From the NCBI RefSeq assembly GCF_003286415.2, contig NZ_CP043450.1:5394001-5458000 (forward strand): a stretch of 64,000 bases of DNA, in the 5' to 3' direction. Of the stretch, positions 18,274 to 26,427 are shown piece after piece. The notes beneath the pieces were generated by a model that was not told the DNA's origin, ran no database searches, and saw only the letters and a list, made by a program, of their open reading frames with translations. Numbering within the stretch: position 1 is the stretch's first letter; every line of letters starts with the position of its first letter. The position numbers were made by a program, and so were the translations under genes. This DNA is from Mucilaginibacter rubeus (GTDB taxonomy: Bacteria; Bacteroidota; Bacteroidia; Sphingobacteriales; Sphingobacteriaceae).

Positions 18274-20715
18274 TTAATTAGCTACGTCGTTGTTTTCAAT
18301 ACCAACCCTGTTTTTATTGATACGGTCACGCAGACCACCAAAATTATAGTTTAGGCTTACGCTGAATGACCTGAAATAGTTGTTGGTTTGATAAACCTGG
18401 TTAAAATCCGGACCGAATGTTTTATTAACCACATTACGGTATTTGGTGAAAGGGTTTTTAACACCTCCGGATATTCCGAATTTATTTTTAATGATCTCTT
18501 TGTTAAAATTAAAAGCGGTGTAAAAGAAACCATTGGTGCGGCCCTGTAAACCTGTAGGACTATGGCTGTTTACACTAAAGTCGGCATTTAACGCCCAACC
18601 ATGTTTAAGCCTCACCACGTTTGACAGTGTTGATGAATACATTAAAAGATTATTTTCCACCTTGTTTCCGCTTACATCACCTGCTAACCATAGGTACATG
18701 GCATTGCCGTTCAGGCTTACATTATAAACACCTACCGAGTAGCCCAGGTTAAAGTTTAAACCAAAGCTGCTTGATTTACCGGTGTTAGCATAGGTAATCT
18801 GGGTAATTTGTGTGTTGGGATTAAAATTAACTACTTGCAAATCCAGGTTATTCATGAACGAGTAATCAAGCCCAAGGTTAACAGATACTTTTTTATTAAT
18901 TCCGTAACCAAGCTGGATGTCATTTAGTACCACTGGTCGTAAGTATGGGTTACCGGTTACTTCATAGTTAGGGTTTGAACGATCAACGTAGGGGTTAAGC
19001 CTGTTAATCCCCGGCCTCCTGATCCTTTGTGAAAAACCAAGGTTCATGCTGCTTTCATTTTTAAACTGCTTGCTTATAGAAACTGAAGGCACTACGTTAA
19101 AATAGTTCTGGTCGGCAGTGGTGGAGGTACTTAAAAAGTTTGCACGGATAACTGTTTCTTCAACCCTTACACCGGCATTCACATTCCAGCTGTTTAAATT
19201 GATCTGGTAAGAATTATATGCGCTGAAAACGTTTTGCGTATTGGTATATTCATTTGAAAGTTGCGGATCAAGTTCAAACTGGTTATCAGTTGCGTTAAAA
19301 GATTTGTATTCAAAATCGCTGCTGTTGTTACGCAATATGGCTTTTAAACCCGCTTCAATGTTTACTCTTTTTACAGGTGTATTGAAATCAACCTGGAAGG
19401 TATGTTCTTTAAATTTTTGATGATCGTTTTGTTGAAAATCGGGCGTATCAAAATTAACCTGATCGTTAAAGTCAACATTACCTTTTCTGTCGTTCAAATT
19501 GGTGCTGAACAGGTACGAAAAAGTCAGCAATTCATTCTTTTTTGCTTTAAAGGCCATTTCATAGTTAATACCGGCATCTATACCGTAACCGGTGGCTTTT
19601 CCGTCATTCAGAAAGCTGTATTGTTCCAAAAGACCTGTTGTACCGTTTAATGTAGATATTTGGCCTGAGTGATCTTTAACCCGGCTGCCATTGTAGTTAA
19701 ACTGGGCGGTAAGTAAGTTCAGCGTATCAATCTGGTAGCTTAATTCTGTGCCAAAATAGGCTGTTTTGTTATTGGATTTTTGATTGCCTTGTTGCGCAAG
19801 TGTGGTAGGTGTTGCACCAGTGGTTTGCCTGTTACTTGAATTATAAGTAGTAGGGTAATCATTAATACTGCCCCCTCCATTAGCCGATATACCAAACTTG
19901 CCTGCTTTGGCGGTAAAAGAAGCGCCAACTCCCGGACCACCGGTTGGCCCGCTTTCACTCACGTTTACTGTTCCGTTATAACCGTCGCTCACACGTTTAC
20001 TTGTAATAATGTTAATGATACCTGCCAAACCTTCGGCATCGTATTTTGAAGGCGGGTTGGTAATAACCTCTATGCGTTCGATGGTGGAAGCTGGAATACT
20101 TTTCAGCACCGCCTTAAGATTGTTTTCGAGGCTGCCTGATGGCTTGCCGTTGATCATCACTTTAAAGCTCGAATTACCTTTCAACAACAGGTTGTCGTCG
20201 CCATCTAATGACAGGTAAGGTACTTTACGCATCATGGTTAATACGTTGTTGCCTTTACTTTCCGGATCGGCCTTTAAATCATAGGTGATACGGTCGGCCT
20301 TACGGCGAACTATCGGCTTATCGGCTTTTATCGACACCTCGGTTAACATGGTGGTTTGATAACCCAGGTTGATTTTGCCAAGCTCCATAACTTTAGATGA
20401 TGACCTGGTCAGATCAACTATTCTCAATTTCGAGCCATAACCTATTGCGGCTATGCTAATCTTGTAAGACGCAGATGGCAAACCTGAAAAACTGAAGCTA
20501 CCGTCATCCTTAGTTACAGCAACATTAATCAGTTCGTCGTTCATGCTTTTTATCCTCACGGTTGTAAGTGATAGTGGCTTATGGTCTATCGAATCGGCAA
20601 TCTGCCCTTTTATCTGGAAGCTGCCATCAGCCGATTGCGCGTAGGTTGTGTTTAGTTGTGTTAACATCACTGTCAATGAGATCAACAGTGGTAAAAAAAT
20701 TTGCTTAGGTTTCAT
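18274..20715 (-). CDS. Outer-membrane beta-barrel protein with CarboxypepD_reg and plug domains
   Basis: About 813 residues, TonB-receptor-like. A signal peptide (MKPKQIFLPLLISLTVMLTQ ending in AQS) leads to a CarboxypepD_reg-like domain (about 35-120: GQIADSIDHKPLSLTTVRI, DGSFSFSGLPSASYKI), a plug domain (about 140-245: ITYDLKADPESKGNN, IERIEVITNPPSKYDAEG) and an outer-membrane barrel (OMP_b-brl_3 type) ending in FRSFSVSLNYNFGG. I chose the ATG at 20715; an in-frame ATG twelve bases upstream is equally possible. It lacks a clear TonB box and is not beside a SusD gene, so glycan uptake is not implied. Whether it serves peptide import or export for the neighbouring cluster is unknown. Confidence 0.85.
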   Translation of the reverse strand: MKPKQIFLPLLISLTVMLTQLNTTYAQSADGSFQIKGQIADSIDHKPLSLTTVRIKSMNDELINVAVTKDDGSFSFSGLPSASYKISIAAIGYGSKLRIVDLTRSSSKVMELGKINLGYQTTMLTEVSIKADKPIVRRKADRITYDLKADPESKGNNVLTMMRKVPYLSLDGDDNLLLKGNSSFKVMINGKPSGSLENNLKAVLKSIPASTIERIEVITNPPSKYDAEGLAGIINIITSKRVSDGYNGTVNVSESGPTGGPGVGASFTAKAGKFGISANGGGSINDYPTTYNSSNRQTTGATPTTLAQQGNQKSNNKTAYFGTELSYQIDTLNLLTAQFNYNGSRVKDHSGQISTLNGTTGLLEQYSFLNDGKATGYGIDAGINYEMAFKAKKNELLTFSYLFSTNLNDRKGNVDFNDQVNFDTPDFQQNDHQKFKEHTFQVDFNTPVKRVNIEAGLKAILRNNSSDFEYKSFNATDNQFELDPQLSNEYTNTQNVFSAYNSYQINLNSWNVNAGVRVEETVIRANFLSTSTTADQNYFNVVPSVSISKQFKNESSMNLGFSQRIRRPGINRLNPYVDRSNPNYEVTGNPYLRPVVLNDIQLGYGINKKVSVNLGLDYSFMNNLDLQVVNFNPNTQITQITYANTGKSSSFGLNFNLGYSVGVYNVSLNGNAMYLWLAGDVSGNKVENNLLMYSSTLSNVVRLKHGWALNADFSVNSHSPTGLQGRTNGFFYTAFNFNKEIIKNKFGISGGVKNPFTKYRNVVNKTFGPDFNQVYQTNNYFRSFSVSLNYNFGGLRDRINKNRVGIENNDVAN

Positions 20716-20832
20716 ACGAAGTAGCATTAAGTAGTTATGTTTAGTTAAGGCATGGCAATCCCCGTAAGGATCGCCGTCCTTATTTTTTTAATAGGTTACA
20801 GGAAAAAAAGGGAGGATTAAACTGCTCCGGAA

Positions 20833-21177
20833 TTATTGGGGGAGCTTGTTTTTATTTTTGATCAGAAGGTAGTAGATCAGGAAGCCGGCGGCTATGAAAA
20901 CTGTTTCAACACCATATGGTAACGGAGAATCTTCGGCGCTGTAGGGGATAAACTCAAGTACTATAAACCCAATACCCGCTGTTAATAAAATAATTCCCCA
21001 TTTAAGTGCTTCATTTCCAAACCCCGAAAGTTGGGCTAAAAATTTGAGGCTCACTTCATCCAGTTTCCCGGCATCAATAATTCTTTTTTTAAGCCGATAG
21101 TTGTTTAGCGCAAGGATGAAAATGGCAATCAGTATGAAGAATACTATGATGATTATGAATGGCATTAACTGTTTCAT
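20833..21177 (-). CDS. Small two- or three-helix membrane protein (DUF6249-like)
   Basis: 114 residues: an N-terminal membrane helix (FIIIIVFFILIAIFILAL), a short polar region YRLKKRIIDAGKLDEVSLKF, then two further helices and a lysine-rich tail (KNKNKLPQ). The pattern resembles the DUF6249 family, small Bacteroidota membrane proteins of unknown function that often accompany ECF sigma factors. Two tandem ECF-type promoter copies precede it. No sigma factor gene is adjacent; the one at 62.4 kb has a similar promoter near it. Confidence 0.6.
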   Translation of the reverse strand: MKQLMPFIIIIVFFILIAIFILALNNYRLKKRIIDAGKLDEVSLKFLAQLSGFGNEALKWGIILLTAGIGFIVLEFIPYSAEDSPLPYGVETVFIAAGFLIYYLLIKNKNKLPQ

Positions 21178-21205
21178 GACTCTGTTGTTTTTAGTTGTTT
21201 GATAG

Positions 21206-21237
21206 AGTAGTCAATAAGAAAAGGAGTTCGGTTGCAA
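21206..21237 (-). promoter_or_regulatory. ECF-type promoter, proximal copy
   Basis: On the minus strand TTGCAACC (21237-21230), 17 bases, then GACTACT (21212-21206), about 30 bases before the ATG at 21177. The same pair with the same spacing recurs at 21301-21332 and, with a variant -10, at 63574-63603. The regularity suggests an extracytoplasmic-function sigma factor site. Confidence 0.5.
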
Positions 21238-21348
21238 TTATTTTTATTTTTTTGAACTTTTTCCTTTTTGCCTGCTCGTTAATTAATTTGTTTTATACAC
21301 AGTAGTCAATTCAAGTAAGCCACGGGTTGCAATTATTTTTATTTTTTT
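21230..21348. repeat. Pair of 24-base direct repeats
   Basis: Copies at 21230-21253 and 21325-21348 are identical: GGTTGCAA, then TTA and an A-interrupted T run. They include the TTGCAACC element and the A-rich block upstream of it on the minus strand, so the repeat is probably a duplicated promoter region. Confidence 0.8.
21301..21332 (-). promoter_or_regulatory. ECF-type promoter, distal copy
   Basis: On the minus strand TTGCAACC (21332-21325), 17 bases, then GACTACT (21307-21301). It is 95 bases upstream of the proximal copy and lies within a repeat, so it may be a duplicate promoter for the same small membrane protein gene. Confidence 0.45.
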
Positions 21349-21396
21349 ATAGAGGGGTAATTTACAGGCAATGAAATCCTAATTAATACCAATTAA

Positions 21397-22761
21397 TTAT
21401 GCCAAAGCATTGCTCAATTCGCGTTTAAACCAAAGGAGTGCTTGCCCGGGATGCTCCAGAACAGCCTTGAACAGCAGCGGTAGCCTTTTAAAAACGTCAA
21501 TAACCTCCCTATTTAAAAACCGGGAAGTATTATAATGTAACGACACCGTGAAGCCGTTTTTAAAAGCGGCTATCTCGCAATCAACCGGGTAGAAGGGAAT
21601 ATTTGACAGGTATTCGTGCGTGAACAATTTACCGGTATATGTAGAGTGCTTAAACATATCGAGGTTTACTTTAAGCATTGCCGTACAATAATTATCAATA
21701 TTGGCGGGTAAACCTTTGCGCGGATAATGACGATGCGCCAGGGCTTCGCTATATTTCTCAACAATAAGTTGGTGCAGATCAGAGAAAGATCCTTCATCCG
21801 AACCATCTATTTTCAGGTACAATGCAGCTATGAGGTAGCCCACCACTTTATTCAGCTTGTCCGATTCGCGGGTAGACACAGGCATACCAACAATAACCGA
21901 ATTATTTTGCGTAAGCCACGAAAACCATAGGTTTAAAACAGCTGTTATAAATACAGAAGGGTTTGCAAACTGCTCCCGGTTTGCTTCCATGATATCATTA
22001 CTAATAAAAACCGTGCATTTACCGGCTTTAAAAAACGCAGGAAGACTATCACCATTAACGGGCACCCTTACATCAAAAACCGGCAGTGGTGCCTTTAACT
22101 GCTCAAGCCAGTAAGCCAGGTTATTTTGCCCGATAAGGCTGTTGTTAATATCCTGCTCCCACAAGGCGTAATCTTTCATCTGAAATATCAGCGGGTCCAA
22201 AGCAGGCGTTTTATTTCCGGATGCATAAGCGATGTACAGGTTTTGGAATTCTCTTTTCAATATTTCTATCGACAGCGAATCCGCAGCGATATGATCTACA
22301 ACAAAACCATAAACGTATTTCTGGTCTGCCATTTTCACCAGACAAACCTGGTATACCGGGCCGCTAATAAGATCAAACGAAGTATTAAGTACATTTTCTT
22401 TAAGCTGCCCGAGTTTACGTTCGGCGTCTGGCACCTGCGACAAATCAGTATAATCCAGAGCAAGCTTACTATCGGCCGCAGCATGTACAACCTGAATAAC
22501 ATTGCGGTCTTTGAATTTATAAGTAGTTCGCAAACTTTCATGCCGGTGCACCAGTGCTTGAAAAGCCCTTTCAAATGCCAATACATTAACCTGCTCCATA
22601 AGCCCGGTTACCGATAAATTATTTGAACGATTGGTTGTAGAGGCAAAAGCCGTCCATTCAACACTTTGGCGTTCGGTAGCGGGGTACTCCGTTAAGGTTT
22701 CCAACTCCTCAGGAGCGATGGCAATAATACTTTCCATTAATTCAGTAAAATTATTTTGCAT
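21397..22761 (-). CDS. Free-standing NRPS condensation domain
   Basis: 454 residues that form a single condensation-fold protein without A or PCP domains. RHESLRTTYKF is the usual C2-type motif. The active-site motif HHxxxDG appears as DHIAADS (Asp156-His157 ... Asp161-Ser162): the second His and the structural Asp are kept, the first His and the Gly are changed. Free-standing C domains can join a PCP-bound chain to a soluble amine (as VibH does) or transfer an acyl group. The last NRPS module has no thioesterase, so this protein could release the chain (inference). It is the most downstream gene of the minus-strand cluster, 44 bases after the glycosyltransferase gene. Confidence 0.82.
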   Translation of the reverse strand: MQNNFTELMESIIAIAPEELETLTEYPATERQSVEWTAFASTTNRSNNLSVTGLMEQVNVLAFERAFQALVHRHESLRTTYKFKDRNVIQVVHAAADSKLALDYTDLSQVPDAERKLGQLKENVLNTSFDLISGPVYQVCLVKMADQKYVYGFVVDHIAADSLSIEILKREFQNLYIAYASGNKTPALDPLIFQMKDYALWEQDINNSLIGQNNLAYWLEQLKAPLPVFDVRVPVNGDSLPAFFKAGKCTVFISNDIMEANREQFANPSVFITAVLNLWFSWLTQNNSVIVGMPVSTRESDKLNKVVGYLIAALYLKIDGSDEGSFSDLHQLIVEKYSEALAHRHYPRKGLPANIDNYCTAMLKVNLDMFKHSTYTGKLFTHEYLSNIPFYPVDCEIAAFKNGFTVSLHYNTSRFLNREVIDVFKRLPLLFKAVLEHPGQALLWFKRELSNALA

Positions 22762-22805
22762 AAAATCCGGTTTAAAAACAATGAGCAGATCTGTATTGTA
22801 GCAGC

Positions 22806-23996
22806 TTACTCAACTTTAACGCTGCCGTACCTTACAATTTTGTCCCAGTTGGTGAGGTTACCTTTAAAGAACCTTAAAAGCATATTTAAATAAACAAACA
22901 GCGATAGATGACGCAGAAAGAAGCGCTGAAAAACAGTAAAAAACATTAGCCACGGTCTTTCTTTTGACCTGATCAATATCCACACACAGCTTATAGTATC
23001 AATTGCAACGTAACCCAGGTACAAGGGAAACCAATTCATAAAAGCAACCGGCTGCCTGACGTATAAAAAAACCATAAAGTAATCAAGAAGCGGCAGCAGT
23101 AGTGGCAAAATAAGACTGTACAACCACACGTAAGGCAGCATCAAAAAAAACAAAGCCTTGTTAGGATGCTGAAACATTCTTTTACTGTATAAAACCAGGA
23201 TTTGGGCCAACCCCATATTCCATCTTGAGCGCTGTTTAAAAAACATATTCACGTCGGCCGGTGCTTCTGTATAGGCTACCGCCCCCCGGGCATTTTTTAT
23301 CAGATAATCATGACATAATATTTTCATGGTAATATCATTATCCTCGGTAAGTAAACCTGTACAGTACCCACCAACCTCGTTAACCACCGATCGGCGGAAA
23401 GCCCCAATAGCACCCGGAATTACCCATATACCGTTTACAGCTTCAAACATTATGCGCTCGTAATTCTGCCTGGTGATGTATTCTACATATTGCGTAGCCG
23501 TAATAATATTGCTCCTGTTTCCCACATTAACATAGCCCGAAACAGCAGCAACCTGGCTATCGGCAAAATGAGGCAGCATTTGTTTGATGATATCCGGCCT
23601 AACCATGGTATCGGCATCTATACAAATAATAATATCGCTTGTTGAATGCCTAATAGCCCTGTTAAGCGCATGGGCCTTGCCACTATTTTGCTGTGATATG
23701 ATCAAAACACGGGGATTGTGTTGGTATACACCTTTAACTGTGTTTAGTCCATTATCTGTAGATCCATCATCAACAACGATGATATTAAAACTGTCGTAAT
23801 CAACTTTCAGGAGGTTCGCGATAGTATTAACTATCACTTTTTGCTCATTGTACATAGGCACAATGATATCTACAGAAAAATTGGTAGCGATAGCCTGTAC
23901 AGGCTGGCTTTTTCCGGAAAAATATTTTAAGACATTTAAAATAAGCCAAAAGGTTATTTTCAAGATCAGCATCAGTATAACTAACTGTAATAACAT
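22806..23996 (-). CDS. GT2-family membrane glycosyltransferase
   Basis: 396 residues. The N-terminal membrane helix is followed by a GT-A domain with VPMYNEQ, VVDDGSTDN, ICIDADT (DxD-like), TEDNDITMKI (catalytic TED) and FFKQRSRWNMG (QxxRW), then several C-terminal membrane helices. This is the processive GT2 arrangement of PgaC, hyaluronan and cellulose-type synthases. It sits inside the peptide cluster between the phosphopantetheinyl transferase and the free C domain. Its product could be a sugar added to the peptide or an unrelated surface polysaccharide; no partner polysaccharide gene is present. Confidence 0.82.
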   Translation of the reverse strand: MLLQLVILMLILKITFWLILNVLKYFSGKSQPVQAIATNFSVDIIVPMYNEQKVIVNTIANLLKVDYDSFNIIVVDDGSTDNGLNTVKGVYQHNPRVLIISQQNSGKAHALNRAIRHSTSDIIICIDADTMVRPDIIKQMLPHFADSQVAAVSGYVNVGNRSNIITATQYVEYITRQNYERIMFEAVNGIWVIPGAIGAFRRSVVNEVGGYCTGLLTEDNDITMKILCHDYLIKNARGAVAYTEAPADVNMFFKQRSRWNMGLAQILVLYSKRMFQHPNKALFFLMLPYVWLYSLILPLLLPLLDYFMVFLYVRQPVAFMNWFPLYLGYVAIDTISCVWILIRSKERPWLMFFTVFQRFFLRHLSLFVYLNMLLRFFKGNLTNWDKIVRYGSVKVE

Positions 23997-24164
23997 AACA
24001 GATAAATGTTTAGGATGATTTATAATGGCAGAGTAGCAGGAAGATAGATAGTGGCGGACTATAAGGATGGTTTATAAATGGACTGCGCATAATGGCTTTC
24101 TTTCGCCGGCAAATCCATAATACGGGCAGCAGCGGCAATAACCGAAGCAGCTACCCATCATAAT

Positions 24165-24815
24165 TTAAAACAGAAACGAAGGTTCTAAAGTTACCTGTTC
24201 AATTACCTGGTTGCCGCTAAAGGCAAGGTGGCAGCAATAATCGGGATGTACCTGCATTTTTTGAAGCTTCCAATACTCAGCTTCACAGCTGGCCGAATCG
24301 CTGCCTATGGAAATGGCTGATAGCGGCAAATGAAAACCTTTACCATTAGCCTTTAATACGGCTTCCTTTTTTGTCCATAATTCATAAAAGTACCTGATAG
24401 GATCATTGCTCAACTTTATCTTATCGGCCTCATCATCAACAAACACCCGGTCGAAATTAGAAATATCAATTTCCTGCACCTTTTCCACATCCACACCCAG
24501 GCGGGTATTCATTGACATAGCTACCACTACCTGCTTATCGGCATGTGATATATTGAAATCGATAAGATGGTCGATATATGGCCTGAAATACTGATCAAGC
24601 CGGATATACTGCAATACATTTTCCGCATACCCCTCCTCAATAAGCATGCGTTTTAATATGACGCGACCACAGGCTCGCTGCAACCTATCCAGCGGGTTTA
24701 CATATTTAATTATCCTTTCTTTTTCCCTGTAGGTTAAAAGATCAAATAAATGCTGCTCGCTGCCTGCCGTAAGCTTGTCCAGGTCAAAACAAAAAACTTT
24801 TAATGTTCCCAGCAT
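24165..24815 (-). CDS. 4'-phosphopantetheinyl transferase (Sfp type)
   Basis: Transfers the phosphopantetheine arm from CoA to the serine of the NRPS carrier domains. The ATG at 24815 gives MLGTLKVFCFDLD and a protein of 216 residues, close to Sfp; an in-frame start 96 bases upstream would run deep inside the thioesterase gene. Motifs are FNISHADKQVVVAM (P-loop region), GVDVEKVQEI (Mg-binding GxDxE) and FYELWTKKEAVLKANGKGF (WxxKEA). Its start overlaps the thioesterase stop by about 32 bases, so the two are translationally coupled. It should activate every carrier domain in the cluster. Confidence 0.92.
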   Translation of the reverse strand: MLGTLKVFCFDLDKLTAGSEQHLFDLLTYREKERIIKYVNPLDRLQRACGRVILKRMLIEEGYAENVLQYIRLDQYFRPYIDHLIDFNISHADKQVVVAMSMNTRLGVDVEKVQEIDISNFDRVFVDDEADKIKLSNDPIRYFYELWTKKEAVLKANGKGFHLPLSAISIGSDSASCEAEYWKLQKMQVHPDYCCHLAFSGNQVIEQVTLEPSFLF

Positions 24816-25524
24816 AATCAACAGTTTGAAGTTTATTATCAATAATTTCAGCAATGGCATCCAGGTGCCTGTAAATAAAGAAGTGATCGCCCTCAAATTC
24901 CAGCAAATCAACAGGGTGGGTTGTTACACGTTGCCAATGCTGAAATTTTATCAGCTCGGCCTCATCGTCAACCCCTTTCAGCACGGTAACTTCAACATCC
25001 ATTGCGGGTTCCTCAACATAAGTATAGCTGTCTATGGCAGCCAGATCGGCCCGCACTATGGGGCCAAAAAGTGTTTTGAGTTCCGTGTTTTCTAAAATCT
25101 CCGGCTGGCAGCCCCCCAATTCACTAAGCACTTTCCAAAACTCATCTTCAGGCAGCAAATGCCAGCCACGTTTGCCTGCCAGACCCGGCGCTCCGGATCC
25201 CGAAACAAACAGGTGCATGGGGTACACCTTTGCGTAAGTATATATTCTGCGGCTAAGCATGTACCCAATAAGTGTTCCCATACTGTGACCATAAATGGCG
25301 AATTGCCTGCCCTGCCTTACAACAGCCAAAACCTGCACTAACAAATCATTTACAATAGCATTGATATCATCAAGCAAAGGCTCCGGAAACCGGTTACCCC
25401 GCCCCGGACATTCCAGTATTACCGTGTCGGCATTTTTAACGAGTGCTGCCAGTCCCTGCAAATTATATGCACTGCCACCGGCAAAAGGAATCATAAAAAG
25501 TACCGGTTTTGAATTTGAGTTCAT
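24784..25524 (-). CDS. Type II thioesterase
   Basis: 246-residue alpha/beta hydrolase of the external NRPS thioesterase family. It has FMIPFAGGSAYNLQGLA at the start (typical FPxAGGSA), the nucleophile elbow YGHSMGTLIGY with Ser81, and the catalytic His in EGDHFFIYRH (His214). Such enzymes free carrier domains from wrong acyl groups. Because the last module lacks a thioesterase domain, it could also release the product, though that is not the usual role. Neighbours are the racemase (36 bases upstream) and the phosphopantetheinyl transferase (overlapping). Confidence 0.9.
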   Translation of the reverse strand: MNSNSKPVLFMIPFAGGSAYNLQGLAALVKNADTVILECPGRGNRFPEPLLDDINAIVNDLLVQVLAVVRQGRQFAIYGHSMGTLIGYMLSRRIYTYAKVYPMHLFVSGSGAPGLAGKRGWHLLPEDEFWKVLSELGGCQPEILENTELKTLFGPIVRADLAAIDSYTYVEEPAMDVEVTVLKGVDDEAELIKFQHWQRVTTHPVDLLEFEGDHFFIYRHLDAIAEIIDNKLQTVDYAGNIKSFLF

Positions 25525-25560
25525 GATGTATTTATTATTTTTTAAGAGGTTAGGTAGAAC

Positions 25561-26361
25561 CTAAAAAATTTCTGAAGCCAGGCCTGCGGCATTTATCGTA
25601 ACCGTGTTGGTTGTTACAGCATTAACTAAGGCCCGGGCAAGGCAATCGGTTGAGTCGATGAGCTGCATACCCCTCATTGTGTTATCTTTTACCAGCAATG
25701 AAAGTTCTGTACAGCCTAAAATGATGGCATCGGTATCGCGTGCTTTGAAAAAGGACAGCGCTTCATCAAACAACTTATAAACCTGATCAGTAACTACTGA
25801 ATGACTGGCCTTAAGCCCCCATGTTTCGTGATAAATCATACGGTGGATGACATTATTTTGAAAACGAAGATCGGGCAGCACTACGTCATAACCCATACCT
25901 TTTAAAATTTGCTGGTATAAGCCGGTTTCATAGGTACCGTTGGTAGCCATTAGCCCAACACGCTTTACCTCCGGATAATTTGATTTTATAAAAAGGCAGG
26001 TTTCGTTGGGCATATGAAGCAGTTTTACATCAACTTTTCTTTTAAAAAGCTCCTCTTCAATAATATCATATATTAAGGCCGAATGAGATGTATTGCAGGC
26101 TATGCCTACAACACCGGCACCTGTGATTGCCAGTTTCTGAATTATTTTAACAATGGCATAAGCCGGATTTTCTGCGGTGATACCTTTAAGAAAAGCTGTC
26201 CGGTCTGTAATTTCTGATGGGAATGACATTACCACAACCGGAAGGTGCTGCTGATCTGTACTGGCGCGGGTGTTACATATAACCCGCTCAAACAGTGCAT
26301 TTCCGGCCCGTGGCCCCATGCCACCTACAATACCGATAGTTGGGAGCTGATTTGATAGCAT
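25561..26361 (-). CDS. Aspartate/glutamate racemase family protein
   Basis: 266 residues, two-cysteine cofactor-independent racemase fold. IGIVGGMGPRAGN is the family start; the two catalytic cysteines are in GIACNTSH (Cys89) and ILGCTELSLL (Cys217). It would interconvert L- and D-aspartate or a relative. Within the cluster it could supply a D-amino acid directly, although two epimerization domains are also present. Its 36-base distance from the thioesterase gene supports one operon. Confidence 0.88.
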   Translation of the reverse strand: MLSNQLPTIGIVGGMGPRAGNALFERVICNTRASTDQQHLPVVVMSFPSEITDRTAFLKGITAENPAYAIVKIIQKLAITGAGVVGIACNTSHSALIYDIIEEELFKRKVDVKLLHMPNETCLFIKSNYPEVKRVGLMATNGTYETGLYQQILKGMGYDVVLPDLRFQNNVIHRMIYHETWGLKASHSVVTDQVYKLFDEALSFFKARDTDAIILGCTELSLLVKDNTMRGMQLIDSTDCLARALVNAVTTNTVTINAAGLASEIF

Positions 26362-26427
26362 GACTTTGAAAGTTTAGATTTAAGAGAATAAAAGCCCTTC
26401 AGAAACAGGCTTAGATTAAGCGGGTGT

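Noticed and set aside
20770..20800. Plus-strand terminator-like hairpin AAGGA/TCCTT with T run
   Set aside because: No plus-strand gene precedes it; it lies just upstream of a minus-strand gene, so its role cannot be supported.
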